Assembly: GCA_040757715.1 (NCBI GenBank)
Contig: JBFLWS010000012.1
Location: 29,602 to 93,601, forward strand
Direction: 5' to 3'
From: CAIMFV01 sp040757715
Lineage (GTDB): Bacteria; Pseudomonadota; Alphaproteobacteria; Caulobacterales; Caulobacteraceae
Length of the DNA stretch: 64,000 bases
This document shows, piece after piece, positions 44,224 to 55,949 of this stretch. The notes under the pieces are model-generated. The model was not told the origin of the DNA, searched no databases, and saw nothing but the letters and a program-made list of their open reading frames with translations. The position numbers and the translations under genes were made by a program. The first letter of the stretch is position 1. Each line of letters opens with the position of its first letter.

Positions 44224-44252
44224 TTGCGAATGAGCATCATAGCAATTCGCAA
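44224..44252 (-). promoter_or_regulatory. Fur-box-like palindrome upstream of the diiron protein gene
   Basis: TTGCGAAT (44224-44231) and ATTCGCAA (44245-44252) form a perfect 8-bp inverted repeat with a 13-nt centre that reads GAGCATCATAGCA. The central TGAGCATCATAGCAA partly fits the 7-1-7 Fur pattern TGATAAT-N-ATTATCA. It lies directly upstream of the ferritin-like gene's start on the minus strand, a position where a repressor would block transcription or initiation. Fur is the leading candidate, Irr or Zur are alternatives. Confidence 0.5.
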
Positions 44253-44293
44253 AGGGGTCAATGCAAAAGTGACGGAGGCGTCAGTATTTGATG

Positions 44294-45151
44294 CTAAACG
44301 CCGTGCGCTCGGAAAAAGGCCAGCATGCGCGCCCAACCGTCCTTGCCGGCCTCAGGGTTGTAGCTGGGCCGATAGTCGGCCAGGAATCCGTGCTCGGCCT
44401 TGGGGAAGACGATGATTTCGCTGCCTGTCTTGCCGCCGGCCTTCAGGGCCGCGCGCATGGCCTCCACGTCAGCTTCGGTGATGCCCTTGTCGAGCCCGCC
44501 ATAGAGGCCAAGCACCGGGGCCTTCAGCTCGGCGGCGTGGTTGATCACATCGCCCTTGAGCGGGCCGTACCAGGCTGCGCCGCATTTGAAGTCGGCGAAG
44601 GTCTCGCAGCTGCGCCAGGTCTTGCCGCCGCCCCAGCAGAAGCCGGTGACCGCGAGGCGCTTCTTGTCCACGAAGGGCTGGGCCTCCAGCCATTGCAGCG
44701 TGGCGTGCACATCGCCCATCACCTGGGCGTCGGAGGCCTGGTTCACGATGGCGATGATGTCGGCGAAGTTGGTCATGCCGGGCAGCTTGCCCTCGCGGTC
44801 GGCGCGGAAGAAGAAGGCCGGCGCGACGGCCACATAGCCGAGGTGAGCCAGACGGCGGCACACGTCGCGGATCCACTCATGCACCCCGAAAATCTCGTTG
44901 ATCACCAGCACCGTCGGATAACGGCCCGCGCCGGCCGGCCGCGCCACATAGAGGGGCAATTCGGCGCCGGCGGACGGGATGGTGATCTGTTCGACGATCA
45001 GACCCGCTTCGTCGGTGTGAATGGGCTCAGCTTCGGCGCTGGCCGCATAGGCCGCATAGCCGGCGAACATCAACGCCGCGATCCCCCGGCGCGAGAGCTG
45101 GAAGTCCTGCGGCTCAGGGCCCTCGGCGCGGGTGAGGTGAATGCGGGTCAT
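44294..45151 (-). CDS. Dienelactone-hydrolase-family protein with Tat-like signal
   Basis: A 285-residue alpha/beta hydrolase. The nucleophile is Cys in GFCWGGG (~170), Asp in GGLDKGI (~215) and His in AEHGF (~254), the DLH triad. Conserved INEIFGVHEWIRD is also family-typical. The N-terminus contains LSRRGIAALMFAGYAAYAASAEA, a twin-arginine-like signal, so the enzyme is probably exported. ATG 45151 was chosen because AAGGAG is 7 to 8 nt upstream; the frame is open five codons more. Substrate unknown; many such genes are labelled carboxymethylenebutenolidase without proof. Confidence 0.87.
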   Translation of the reverse strand: MTRIHLTRAEGPEPQDFQLSRRGIAALMFAGYAAYAASAEAEPIHTDEAGLIVEQITIPSAGAELPLYVARPAGAGRYPTVLVINEIFGVHEWIRDVCRRLAHLGYVAVAPAFFFRADREGKLPGMTNFADIIAIVNQASDAQVMGDVHATLQWLEAQPFVDKKRLAVTGFCWGGGKTWRSCETFADFKCGAAWYGPLKGDVINHAAELKAPVLGLYGGLDKGITEADVEAMRAALKAGGKTGSEIIVFPKAEHGFLADYRPSYNPEAGKDGWARMLAFFRAHGV

Positions 45152-45239
45152 GGAAGGCTCCTTCATCGGGTGCGCGGCGAGACGAAGGTGGCGGCGGCGC
45201 GAACTTCTGTCAAAGCCTGACCGGTCAGACCCTGACTCA

Positions 45240-45857
45240 TTAAGATCGGGCGCGTCGGAGCGTCAGATTGATGCGCCCGCCCCCGGGCACGAGCTGGGAG
45301 GAGCCGCCGAGCACGCGATCGACGCCGTGGAAGGCCAGCCTCGCCGCCCCCGCCAGGACACAGACATCCCCGGAACGTAATCGAAGACTAGTGGTAGGGT
45401 CGCCGCGTTTCAGTCCGCCCAGGCGGAACACGGCCGTGTCGCCGAGCGAGACCGACACCACGGGCGCCGTGAAATCGGCTTCATCCTTGTCCTGGTGCAG
45501 GCTCATCTTCGCCTCCTCGCGGTAGAGGTTGACCAGGCAGGCGTCGGGCGGCCGGGCCGGGTCGCCATATCTGTTCCAAAGCGCGATCAGCGAAGCCGGC
45601 ATCGGCGGCCAGGGCGCCCCGGTGACCGGATGGCGCTCCACATAGCGATAGCCGTCCTTGTCGGTGAACCAACCGACCGCGCCAAGGTTGGTCATCATGA
45701 CGCTCATGGGGCGTCCGCCCGGCGTGACGGGGCGATAGAAGGGTGCAAGGTCTACAGCCAGGAGAACGTCTTCCAGCAATTCGCGTTGCGCCGCGGCGGT
45801 CAGCGCCTCGGGGTGGACCGAAAAGTCCGCTCGAACTGGTTCCGAACGCAACAACAT
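45240..45857 (-). CDS. alkB: AlkB-family DNA repair dioxygenase
   Basis: The 205-residue Fe(II)/2-oxoglutarate dioxygenase reverses N1-methyladenine and N3-methylcytosine in DNA or RNA. The HxD iron motif is in MSLHQDKDE (~118-126), the distal His in AFHGVDRV (~175-182) and the RxNxTxR motif RINLTLR (~196-202). PMSVMMTNLG and WPPMPASL are typical. No Ada protein is adjacent. Confidence 0.95.
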   Translation of the reverse strand: MLLRSEPVRADFSVHPEALTAAAQRELLEDVLLAVDLAPFYRPVTPGGRPMSVMMTNLGAVGWFTDKDGYRYVERHPVTGAPWPPMPASLIALWNRYGDPARPPDACLVNLYREEAKMSLHQDKDEADFTAPVVSVSLGDTAVFRLGGLKRGDPTTSLRLRSGDVCVLAGAARLAFHGVDRVLGGSSQLVPGGGRINLTLRRARS

Positions 45858-45943
45858 GAATTTAGTTTAACTCGACGACGGGGTTTTGCGTCTGCGTTAT
45901 CAGCGGCGCCGGCTGCGGTCAGGCGCCGGCTTGGGAGTTATCT

Positions 45944-48562
45944 ATGCGCGTTGTATCGAAAGCGCTCGCCTTGACGATGTTTTTGGCCATGGCGGGCGTC
46001 GCCTGCGCCGAAGCGGCCGCGCCCCCCGCGCCGTCGGAAGGGCGCATCGTGCTGCCGGCCGCGGCCGCGCCTTCGCATTACGATCTGGTAGTCACGCCGG
46101 ACCTCAAGGCGGGGACCTTCACGGGCGAGGTGAAAATTGACCTCACGCTCAAGGCGACCGCCGACCGCATTCAACTGAACGCCGCCGACCTGACCTTCGG
46201 CAAGGTGGTGATCCGCCGCTTCGGTTCGATCACCGGTCCGAACGCCATCGGCGTCGATCTCGATCCGAAGGAAGAGACTGCGACGCTGCGCTTCGCCAAG
46301 CCGCTGGCGCCGGGCCGCTATCAGCTGAGCATCGCCTATGGCGGCAAGATCAACAGCCACGCCGCCGGGCTGTTCAGCCTCGGCTATGACGCAGGCGGCA
46401 AGCCGGCCCAGGCCCTGTTCACCCAGTTCGAGAACTCGGATTTCCGCCGCTTCGCCCCGTCCTGGGACGAACCGAACAAGAAGGCGACCTTCAGTTTCTC
46501 GGCGGTGGTTCCGGCCGATCTCGTCGCCGTCTCAAATATGCCGATCCAGGCGAGCGAGCCGGTGGCGGGCGGTCTGAAGCGCGTCGCCTTCGCCACCACG
46601 CCGAAGATGTCCACCTATCTGATGTTCTTCGGCCTCGGCGACTTCGAGCGGGTGTCCAAGGTGGTGGACGGGGTGGATGTGGGCGTGGTGGTCAAGCGCG
46701 GCGACACCGCGCGCGGCGCCTACGCCCTCGACGCCGCCGAGCATATCCTGCGCTATTACAACGACTATTTCGGCGTGAAGTACCCCCTGCCCAAGCTTGA
46801 TCTCATCGCCGGGCCGGGAACCAGCCAGTTCTTCGGGGCTATGGAGAACTGGGGCGCCATCTTCTATTTCGAGCGCGATCTGCTGGTGGATCCAAAAATC
46901 TCCACCGAGTCCGACCGCGAGAACGTGTACATCGTTGTCGCTCACGAAATGGCCCACCAGTGGTTCGGCGACCTCGTCACTATGGACTGGTGGGACGATC
47001 TTTGGCTGAACGAGGGCTTCGCCAGCTGGATGGAGCTGAAGGCCACCGACCACTTCCATCCCGAGTGGCACGAGTGGTTGGCTCAGCTTGGGTCGAAGCA
47101 GGCGGCCATGAACCTCGACCAGCGGGCGGGCGGGCACCCCGTCATTCAGCACATCAGCGATGTGTTGCAGGCCAATCAGGCCTTCGACGCCATCACCTAT
47201 GAGAAGGGGCAGTCGGTCATCCGCATGATCGAGGCCTATGCGGGCGAGGACGTGTTCCGCGCTGGCGTGCGCCGCTACATCAAGCGCCACGCCTACGGCA
47301 ACACGGTCACCGACGACCTGTGGCGTGAACTGGATGCGGTGAGCCCGCGCAAGATCACCGCCATCGCCCACGACTTCACCCAGCAGCCGGGCGTGCCCTT
47401 GATCGAGGAGCGGCCGGCGGGCGCCGAACTGGCGCTCGTCCAGTCGCGCTTCGGCGTCGACGCCTCGGCCGATGCGCCGCTCACCTGGCATACGCCGGTA
47501 GTGACCAGCGAGGGGCGCGAGCTCGTCTCTCGCGATCAGCCGGGCAAGCTCGCCGTTCGCGCGGGCCCAGTGCTGGTGAACGCCGGCCAGACCGGATATT
47601 TCCGCACCCTCTACACGCCCGCGGAGTTCGCCAAGATCGCGGCGGCCTATGCGACCCTGGAATCGACGGATCAGCTCGGCGTCTTCAACGACACCAGCGC
47701 CCTGGCCTACGCGGGTCGCCAACCCGTGGGCGACCTGTTGAGCCTCCTCGCCCGTGTTCCGGACAATGCCGATCCCGTGGTGTCGGCGGCCATGGTGGGG
47801 CGGATCAACGCCCTGGCCTTGCTTGAGCGCGGCCTGCCCGGCGAGGCGGCGTTCAAGGCCTTTGGCCGCCAGGCGCTGGCGCCGCTCTACGCCCGTGTCG
47901 GCTGGGACGCCAAGCCGGGCGAAAGCGACAACGCCGCCAAACTGCGGGTGAGCCTGCTCTACGCCTTGGCCGATCTCGGCGACGAAGCGGTGATCACCGA
48001 GGCGCGCCGGCGGTTTGAAGCCTATCGCGCCGATCCGGCGAGCCTGTCCTCCTCCACCCGTCGCACCGTGCTCGACATCGTCTCGCGGCACGCCGACGCC
48101 GCCGTGTGGGACGAACTGCACGCCCTAGCCCGCACGGCCAAGACCGAGCTTGAGCGGGAGGAGTACTACAGCGACCTCGCCTCCGCCGACGACGACGCCC
48201 TGGCGCAAAAGGCGCTTAATCTCGCCTTCTCCGCCGAGACGCCGGAGACCACGGGTCCGAGCATGATCCGCCGCGTGGGGGGACTGCGGCCCGAGCTCGC
48301 CTTCGCCTTCGCCGCCGCGCATTTGGATGAGCTCAACAAGCGCCTCGAGCCGGACAGCCGCACCCAGTACTTGCCGAACCTGGCGACGAGCGCCCGCGAT
48401 CTGGCCATGATTGACATGCTGAAGACCTGGGCGGCGGAGCACATCCCCGCATCGGCGCAGCAGAGCGTGGTCAAGGCCGAAAGCGCCATTCGCTACACAG
48501 TGAAACTCCGCACTGAGCGAATTCCCGAAATCGATCGGTGGATCGCCGCGCATAACCGCTGA
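45944..48562 (+). CDS. Exported M1-family metallo-aminopeptidase
   Basis: An 872-residue zinc aminopeptidase. Signal peptide (~1-23, ending ACA/EAA), then the M1 fold. The exopeptidase motif GAMENWG lies at ~299 and the zinc site HEMAHQWFGD with distal NEGFASW follows at ~331-360. The C-terminal ERAP1-like helical domain runs ~530-860. Length and order fit the periplasmic PepN/ERAP-like group rather than cytosolic E. coli PepN. GGGAG lies 6 nt before the ATG. It probably trims peptides in the periplasm. A GAGGTC/GACCTC hairpin follows the stop. Confidence 0.93.
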   Translation: MRVVSKALALTMFLAMAGVACAEAAAPPAPSEGRIVLPAAAAPSHYDLVVTPDLKAGTFTGEVKIDLTLKATADRIQLNAADLTFGKVVIRRFGSITGPNAIGVDLDPKEETATLRFAKPLAPGRYQLSIAYGGKINSHAAGLFSLGYDAGGKPAQALFTQFENSDFRRFAPSWDEPNKKATFSFSAVVPADLVAVSNMPIQASEPVAGGLKRVAFATTPKMSTYLMFFGLGDFERVSKVVDGVDVGVVVKRGDTARGAYALDAAEHILRYYNDYFGVKYPLPKLDLIAGPGTSQFFGAMENWGAIFYFERDLLVDPKISTESDRENVYIVVAHEMAHQWFGDLVTMDWWDDLWLNEGFASWMELKATDHFHPEWHEWLAQLGSKQAAMNLDQRAGGHPVIQHISDVLQANQAFDAITYEKGQSVIRMIEAYAGEDVFRAGVRRYIKRHAYGNTVTDDLWRELDAVSPRKITAIAHDFTQQPGVPLIEERPAGAELALVQSRFGVDASADAPLTWHTPVVTSEGRELVSRDQPGKLAVRAGPVLVNAGQTGYFRTLYTPAEFAKIAAAYATLESTDQLGVFNDTSALAYAGRQPVGDLLSLLARVPDNADPVVSAAMVGRINALALLERGLPGEAAFKAFGRQALAPLYARVGWDAKPGESDNAAKLRVSLLYALADLGDEAVITEARRRFEAYRADPASLSSSTRRTVLDIVSRHADAAVWDELHALARTAKTELEREEYYSDLASADDDALAQKALNLAFSAETPETTGPSMIRRVGGLRPELAFAFAAAHLDELNKRLEPDSRTQYLPNLATSARDLAMIDMLKTWAAEHIPASAQQSVVKAESAIRYTVKLRTERIPEIDRWIAAHNR

Positions 48563-48618
48563 GGTCGCCACAAGGGACCTCTGAGGCGCGGTAACAGAGC
48601 CCCTACCGCGAATGCGGG

Positions 48619-48646
48619 CTTGCGCGATGAGCCAAGAACCCCATAT
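48619..48646 (+). promoter_or_regulatory. Sigma-32 (RpoH) heat-shock promoter of dnaK
   Basis: CTTGCGC (-35, 48619-48625), 13-nt spacer, CCCCATAT (-10, 48639-48646) match the RpoH consensus CTTGAAA-N11-16-CCCCATNT closely. It implies a 5' leader of about 165 nt before dnaK. I see no ROSE-type thermometer in that leader by eye. Confidence 0.8.
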
Positions 48647-48821
48647 CGAGCGTCAGCGAAGCATGGCGTCCGCGCGACCATCTGATCCGGCAGGTGAGGG
48701 GGCGGCGCGGATAGCCGGACGCTTCGATTTCGTCAGAACGGACCCAGCTTGGGGCCGAGCGTGAGACGGCGCTTCGCATGAAGGCCCTGCGCTCGTCCGC
48801 CGCGAAGGAGTTTGAGCCCAA

Positions 48822-50723
<1,902 letters not shown>

Positions 50724-50741
50724 GACCCCCTGTGATCCGAC

Positions 50742-50772
50742 CCGGCCGAGGCGTCTTAAGTCTTGGCCGGGA
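50742..50772 (+). other. Hairpin in dnaK-dnaJ spacer
   Basis: CCCGGCCGAG (50742-50751) pairs with CTTGGCCGGG (50763-50772), ten base pairs including one G-T. No T-run follows. It may limit 3' decay of dnaK mRNA or partly stop transcription, giving more DnaK than DnaJ. Confidence 0.5.
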
Positions 50773-50812
50773 ACGATCGCGTGGCGCCAGTTTAGCGAGG
50801 TCCTAGGCCCGA

Positions 50813-52003
50813 ATGGCTCAAGACTATTACGAAATCCTCGGCGTGACCCGGGAGTGCACGGAGGTCGAGCTCAAGACCGCCTTCCGCAAGAAGGCCATGG
50901 AGCATCACCCCGACCGCAATCCGGGCGACCACGACGCCGAGGCGCGGTTCAAGGCCTGCAACGAGGCCTATTCGGTGCTCTCCGATCCCCAGAAGCGCGC
51001 GGCCTATGACCGCTTCGGCCATGCCGGGGTGAACGGCGGGGCGGGCGGCTTCGGCCCCGGCGCCGGGTTCCGCGACGCTGGCGACATCTTCTCCGAAGTG
51101 TTCGGCGACGTGTTTGGCGAGATGTTCGGCGGCGGCGGCCGGCGCTCATCCGGTCCGGCGCGGGGGCAAGACCTGCGCTATGATCTGGAGATCAGCCTCG
51201 AACAGGCCTTCACCGGCGCGGACGTCGAGATCAAGGTCCCGTCCACCCAGACCTGCGAGGCCTGCGATGGGGCCGGCGCCAAGCCGGGCACCCAGCCCCA
51301 GACCTGCCAGACCTGCGGCGGCGCCGGACGCATCCGCGCCAGCCAGGGCTTCTTCGCCATCGAGCGCACCTGCCCCCGCTGCGGCGGTCAGGGGCGCATC
51401 ATCACCGACCCCTGTCGCACCTGTCATGGCGCGGGCATGGTGCGCAAGGAGCGGACCTTGCAGGTGCGCATCCCCGCCGGCGTCGACGACGGCGCGCGCA
51501 TCCGCCTCGCGGGCGAAGGTGATGCCGGCGCCCGGGGCGGTCCGCGCGGCGACCTCTACATCTTCCTCTCAGTGAACCCGCACGAGCTGTTCGAGCGCGA
51601 CGACCTGGACCTGCGCTGTCAGGTGGTGGCGCCCATGTGGATGGCCGCGCTGGGCGGCGAGCTGGAGGCGCCCTCGCTTTGCCCCACCGGGCTGAAGAAC
51701 GGCGACGCCGACGCCTGCAAGGTGAAGGTGAAGGTGCCCGAGGGGGCTCAGACCGGCCACACCATCCGCATCCGCGGCAAGGGCATGCCCAATTTGCGCG
51801 GGCGCGACCGCGGCGACCTGATCGTGGAGCTGGTGGTGGAGACCCCCACCCACCTCACCGCGCGCCAGAAGGAGCTGATGAAGGAGCTGGCCGAAAGCTG
51901 GCAGGGGAGCTGCGCCAAGCACCACCCCAAACACACCGGCTTCTTCAACAAGGCCAAGCGCTTCTGGGCCGACGTCACCGGCGGCGAAGAAACGCGGGTT
52001 TAG
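50813..52003 (+). CDS. dnaJ: Chaperone protein DnaJ (Hsp40)
   Basis: The 396-residue DnaK co-chaperone. J domain with HPD in EHHPDRNPG (~32-40), Gly/Phe-rich linker (~70-115), zinc centre with four CxxCxGxG repeats (CEACDGAG, CQTCGGAG, CPRCGGQG, CRTCHGAG, ~148-215) and substrate-binding C-terminus. A clean terminator directly follows the stop. Confidence 0.98.
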   Translation: MAQDYYEILGVTRECTEVELKTAFRKKAMEHHPDRNPGDHDAEARFKACNEAYSVLSDPQKRAAYDRFGHAGVNGGAGGFGPGAGFRDAGDIFSEVFGDVFGEMFGGGGRRSSGPARGQDLRYDLEISLEQAFTGADVEIKVPSTQTCEACDGAGAKPGTQPQTCQTCGGAGRIRASQGFFAIERTCPRCGGQGRIITDPCRTCHGAGMVRKERTLQVRIPAGVDDGARIRLAGEGDAGARGGPRGDLYIFLSVNPHELFERDDLDLRCQVVAPMWMAALGGELEAPSLCPTGLKNGDADACKVKVKVPEGAQTGHTIRIRGKGMPNLRGRDRGDLIVELVVETPTHLTARQKELMKELAESWQGSCAKHHPKHTGFFNKAKRFWADVTGGEETRV

Positions 52004-52022
52004 GGAGCTTAAAGCTCCCTTT

Positions 52023-52024
<2 letters not shown>
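52003..52024 (+). terminator. Rho-independent terminator of dnaK-dnaJ
   Basis: GGGAGC (52003-52008), loop TTAAA with possible inner pairing, GCTCCC (52014-52019), then five T (52020-52024). The stem begins at the last base of the dnaJ stop codon. The downstream T-run overlaps the stop codon of the convergent lpd gene. Confidence 0.9.
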
Positions 52025-53438
<1,414 letters not shown>

Positions 53439-53613
53439 GGACTTCATATCCCCGAGAGAAATGCAGAAAGGCGGGCCGGCCTGGGTCCGCGCGCGGCGCA
53501 AACTCTGCGCTCAGGCGTTTAAGGTCAAGGTCGCCGTTGGTTGCAAGCCATTAGTGCTTACGCCGCGTCGTGCTAACAGTCGGTATGCAAGTATGCGGCG
53601 TTTGAGAGGTGGA

Positions 53614-54366
53614 ATGTTCAACTCCCCGGCGGAAGCTACAGCTGAAACGCTGAGCCCAAGGCCGTGGCGGCGCTATCTGCCCCTCGTCCTCGTCGCGGCC
53701 ATCGCCGCGGCCATCGCGCTGAGCGGGATCAGCCGCTACCTCTCCCTCGACGCTCTCAGCCATGACCGCGTGATGCTGCTGGGCTTCGTGCACGAGCATC
53801 CGACCCTCAGCCTTGAGCTCTACATCCTCGCCTATTTCTGCGTGGTGGCCTTCTCCATCCCGGGCGCCTTGATCATGACCCTGGCCGGCGGCTTCCTCTT
53901 CGGGGTGGCGGAGGGGACCTTCGGCGTCGCGGTCGGGGTCACCGCCGGGGCCTTCGCCATGTACGCCGTGGCGCGCTCGGCCTGGGGCGGGACCCTGCGC
54001 CGGCTGGTGAGCGCCTCAACCCTGGCCCGGCTGGAGCGGGCGGCCCACAGCCACGCCTTCTCCACCTTCCTCACCTTACGCCTCATGCCCGGCGTGCCGA
54101 TCTGGATGGTGAACATCGGCGCTGGCGTTTTGCGCATTCATCCGCTGAGCTACCTCTTCTCCACGGCGCTTGGAGTGTTGCCCTCCACGCTGCTCTACGC
54201 CAGCGTGGGCTCCGGCCTTGGCCGCCTGTTCGAGCGCGGCAAGCGGCCCAACCTTGGCATGATGCTGGAGCCGCAGTGGATCGCCATGCTGGTGGGACTG
54301 TCGGCCCTCGCCCTCCTGCCCGTGGCGGTGAACCTGTGGCGCCAGCGCGTGCGGGCCACGGCTTAG
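53614..54366 (+). CDS. TVP38/TMEM64-family (VTT-domain) membrane protein
   Basis: A 250-residue DedA-superfamily protein with about six membrane segments. The VTT domain is recognisable from FSIPGALIMTLAGGFLFG (~81-98), GVTAGAFAMYAVAR and TLRLMPGVPIWMVNIGAG. Family members are lipid scramblases or transporters in other organisms; its role here is unknown. ATG 53614 is chosen for AGAGGTGG just upstream; the open frame extends further left but overlaps the lpd start region. Confidence 0.87.
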   Translation: MFNSPAEATAETLSPRPWRRYLPLVLVAAIAAAIALSGISRYLSLDALSHDRVMLLGFVHEHPTLSLELYILAYFCVVAFSIPGALIMTLAGGFLFGVAEGTFGVAVGVTAGAFAMYAVARSAWGGTLRRLVSASTLARLERAAHSHAFSTFLTLRLMPGVPIWMVNIGAGVLRIHPLSYLFSTALGVLPSTLLYASVGSGLGRLFERGKRPNLGMMLEPQWIAMLVGLSALALLPVAVNLWRQRVRATA

Positions 54367-54494
54367 GAGCAAGCCGGACAGGGCGTATGCAGACGAATTG
54401 CGCGACCGGTCTTGATCGCCTGTCGGTCTTCATTGTCCGAAGCGCTTCTGTGCTGTAGTCCGGAAAGGCCGCTGTCCGTCCTTCGACGGCGACG

Positions 54495-55949
54495 ATGGGA
54501 AGCCGTGATCGCATGGCCGTCAGCTCAGTGCTGCGCCGACTTCGCTGGCCAGGCGGCCTTTCGGCCCGCCTGCTGATCCTCACCATTGTCTTCGTGATGC
54601 TGGCCGACCTGATGGTGCTCGGCCCCTCCATGGCCGATTTCGATGAGGCCTGGATGGTGGAGCGGGTGCGCCTGGCCGAGGAGGCCTCGGTGGCGGTGGA
54701 GCTGGCCCCCCTCAACGCCATCCCCCAGCGCAAGACCGCCGAGCTGTTGCAAGGGGCGGGCGTGGTGACGGTGTCAGTGTCCTCCGGCGGTCTGCGCCGA
54801 TTGCTCCTGGCCGGACCGCCCCTGGCTCACCCGCCGGAGATCGTCGACCTGCGCCGGCGCAACGGCTTCGAACGCCTGATCGATCCCTTCGACACCCTCG
54901 TCGCCCCCAACGGCCGCATGCTGCGCATCATCGCCCGGCCGCAGTTCCGCGACGGCGAATATGTGGACGTGGTGGCGCCGGAGACGCCGCTGAAGGCCCT
55001 ATTGTGGCAGCACCTCGCCACCACCCTGCTCAATTCCCTGTTCACCTCGGCGGTGGCGGGGCTCCTGGTCTATTTCAGCCTCAACCTGTTCCTCGTGCGG
55101 CCCATGCGGCGCATCACCGAGGCCATGGAGCGGTTTCGCGCCCGCCCGGAGGATCCCGAGGCGCGCATTCCTCCCTCCGGCCGCCGGGATGAGATCGGCC
55201 GCGCCGAGGTGGAGCTCGGCCGCATGCAGGAAGACCTGCTCGCCGCTCTGCAGTCCCGCGCCCGCCTCGCGGCCCTCGGCGAAGCGGTGGCCAAGATCAA
55301 CCACGATCTGCGCAACATCCTCACCAGCGCCCAGATCGCGTCTGATCGCCTCGCCTCGCTCGGCGATCCCAAGGTGAGCCAGGCCCTGCCGCGCCTGGAG
55401 CGGGCCCTCGACCGGGCCCTGCGCCTGGCTCAGGACGTGCTCGCCTATGGCAAGAGCGAGGAGCCGCCCCCGGCGGTGGAGCGGCTCGACCTCGCCCGCT
55501 GCGCTGAAATCGCCGCCGAGGATGCGGGTCTCACGCCGGAGGGCGTGGCCCCGCGGCTGGAGCTGCCGCCCGGATTCCAGGTGTTCGCCGACCCCGATCA
55601 GCTGCATCGCATGCTGGTGAACCTGTTCCGCAACGCTCGCCAGGCCATGGAGGCCCAGCCGCGCAAAGGGGTGCAGGCGGAGGTGCGTCTCAGCGCCGAT
55701 CAGGACGCCGAGGGCGGGGCGCACATCGTCATCGCTGACAATGGCCCTGGTCTGCCGGCCAAGGCCCTCGACCACCTGTTCCAGCCCTTCTCAGGCTCGG
55801 CCAGGGCCGGCGGGGCGGGGCTTGGCCTCGCCATTGCCCGCGAGCTGGCCAGGGGCCATGGCGGCGACCTGACCCTCGCCCACAGCGGTCCGGAAGGCGC
55901 GGCCTTTGAGCTGACCTTGCCCGCCCGCACGATCAGCCCAGATCAGTAG
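54495..55949 (+). CDS. Orphan membrane sensor histidine kinase
   Basis: A 484-residue kinase with one membrane segment at ~22-45, a periplasmic sensor (~46-165), a second membrane segment (~170-192), HAMP (~193-245) and HisKA with KINHDLRNILTSAQI (~263-277). In that H box the residues after His are DLRN rather than the usual ELRTP. The HATPase domain has LFRNARQAM (N), DNGPGLPAKAL (G1) and GAGLGLAIARELARGHGG (G2). No response regulator lies nearby. It is convergent with ggt (stops overlap by 7 nt). Confidence 0.85.
   Translation: MGSRDRMAVSSVLRRLRWPGGLSARLLILTIVFVMLADLMVLGPSMADFDEAWMVERVRLAEEASVAVELAPLNAIPQRKTAELLQGAGVVTVSVSSGGLRRLLLAGPPLAHPPEIVDLRRRNGFERLIDPFDTLVAPNGRMLRIIARPQFRDGEYVDVVAPETPLKALLWQHLATTLLNSLFTSAVAGLLVYFSLNLFLVRPMRRITEAMERFRARPEDPEARIPPSGRRDEIGRAEVELGRMQEDLLAALQSRARLAALGEAVAKINHDLRNILTSAQIASDRLASLGDPKVSQALPRLERALDRALRLAQDVLAYGKSEEPPPAVERLDLARCAEIAAEDAGLTPEGVAPRLELPPGFQVFADPDQLHRMLVNLFRNARQAMEAQPRKGVQAEVRLSADQDAEGGAHIVIADNGPGLPAKALDHLFQPFSGSARAGGAGLGLAIARELARGHGGDLTLAHSGPEGAAFELTLPARTISPDQ

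Noticed and set aside
46532..48121. Long minus-strand open frame opposite the M1 aminopeptidase
   Set aside because: Composition is typical antisense shadow (GVxxHH-rich) and the plus-strand gene has complete catalytic motifs.
48655..48821. RNA thermometer or riboswitch in the dnaK leader
   Set aside because: No ROSE-type or other recognisable fold by eye; a covariance-model search would be needed.
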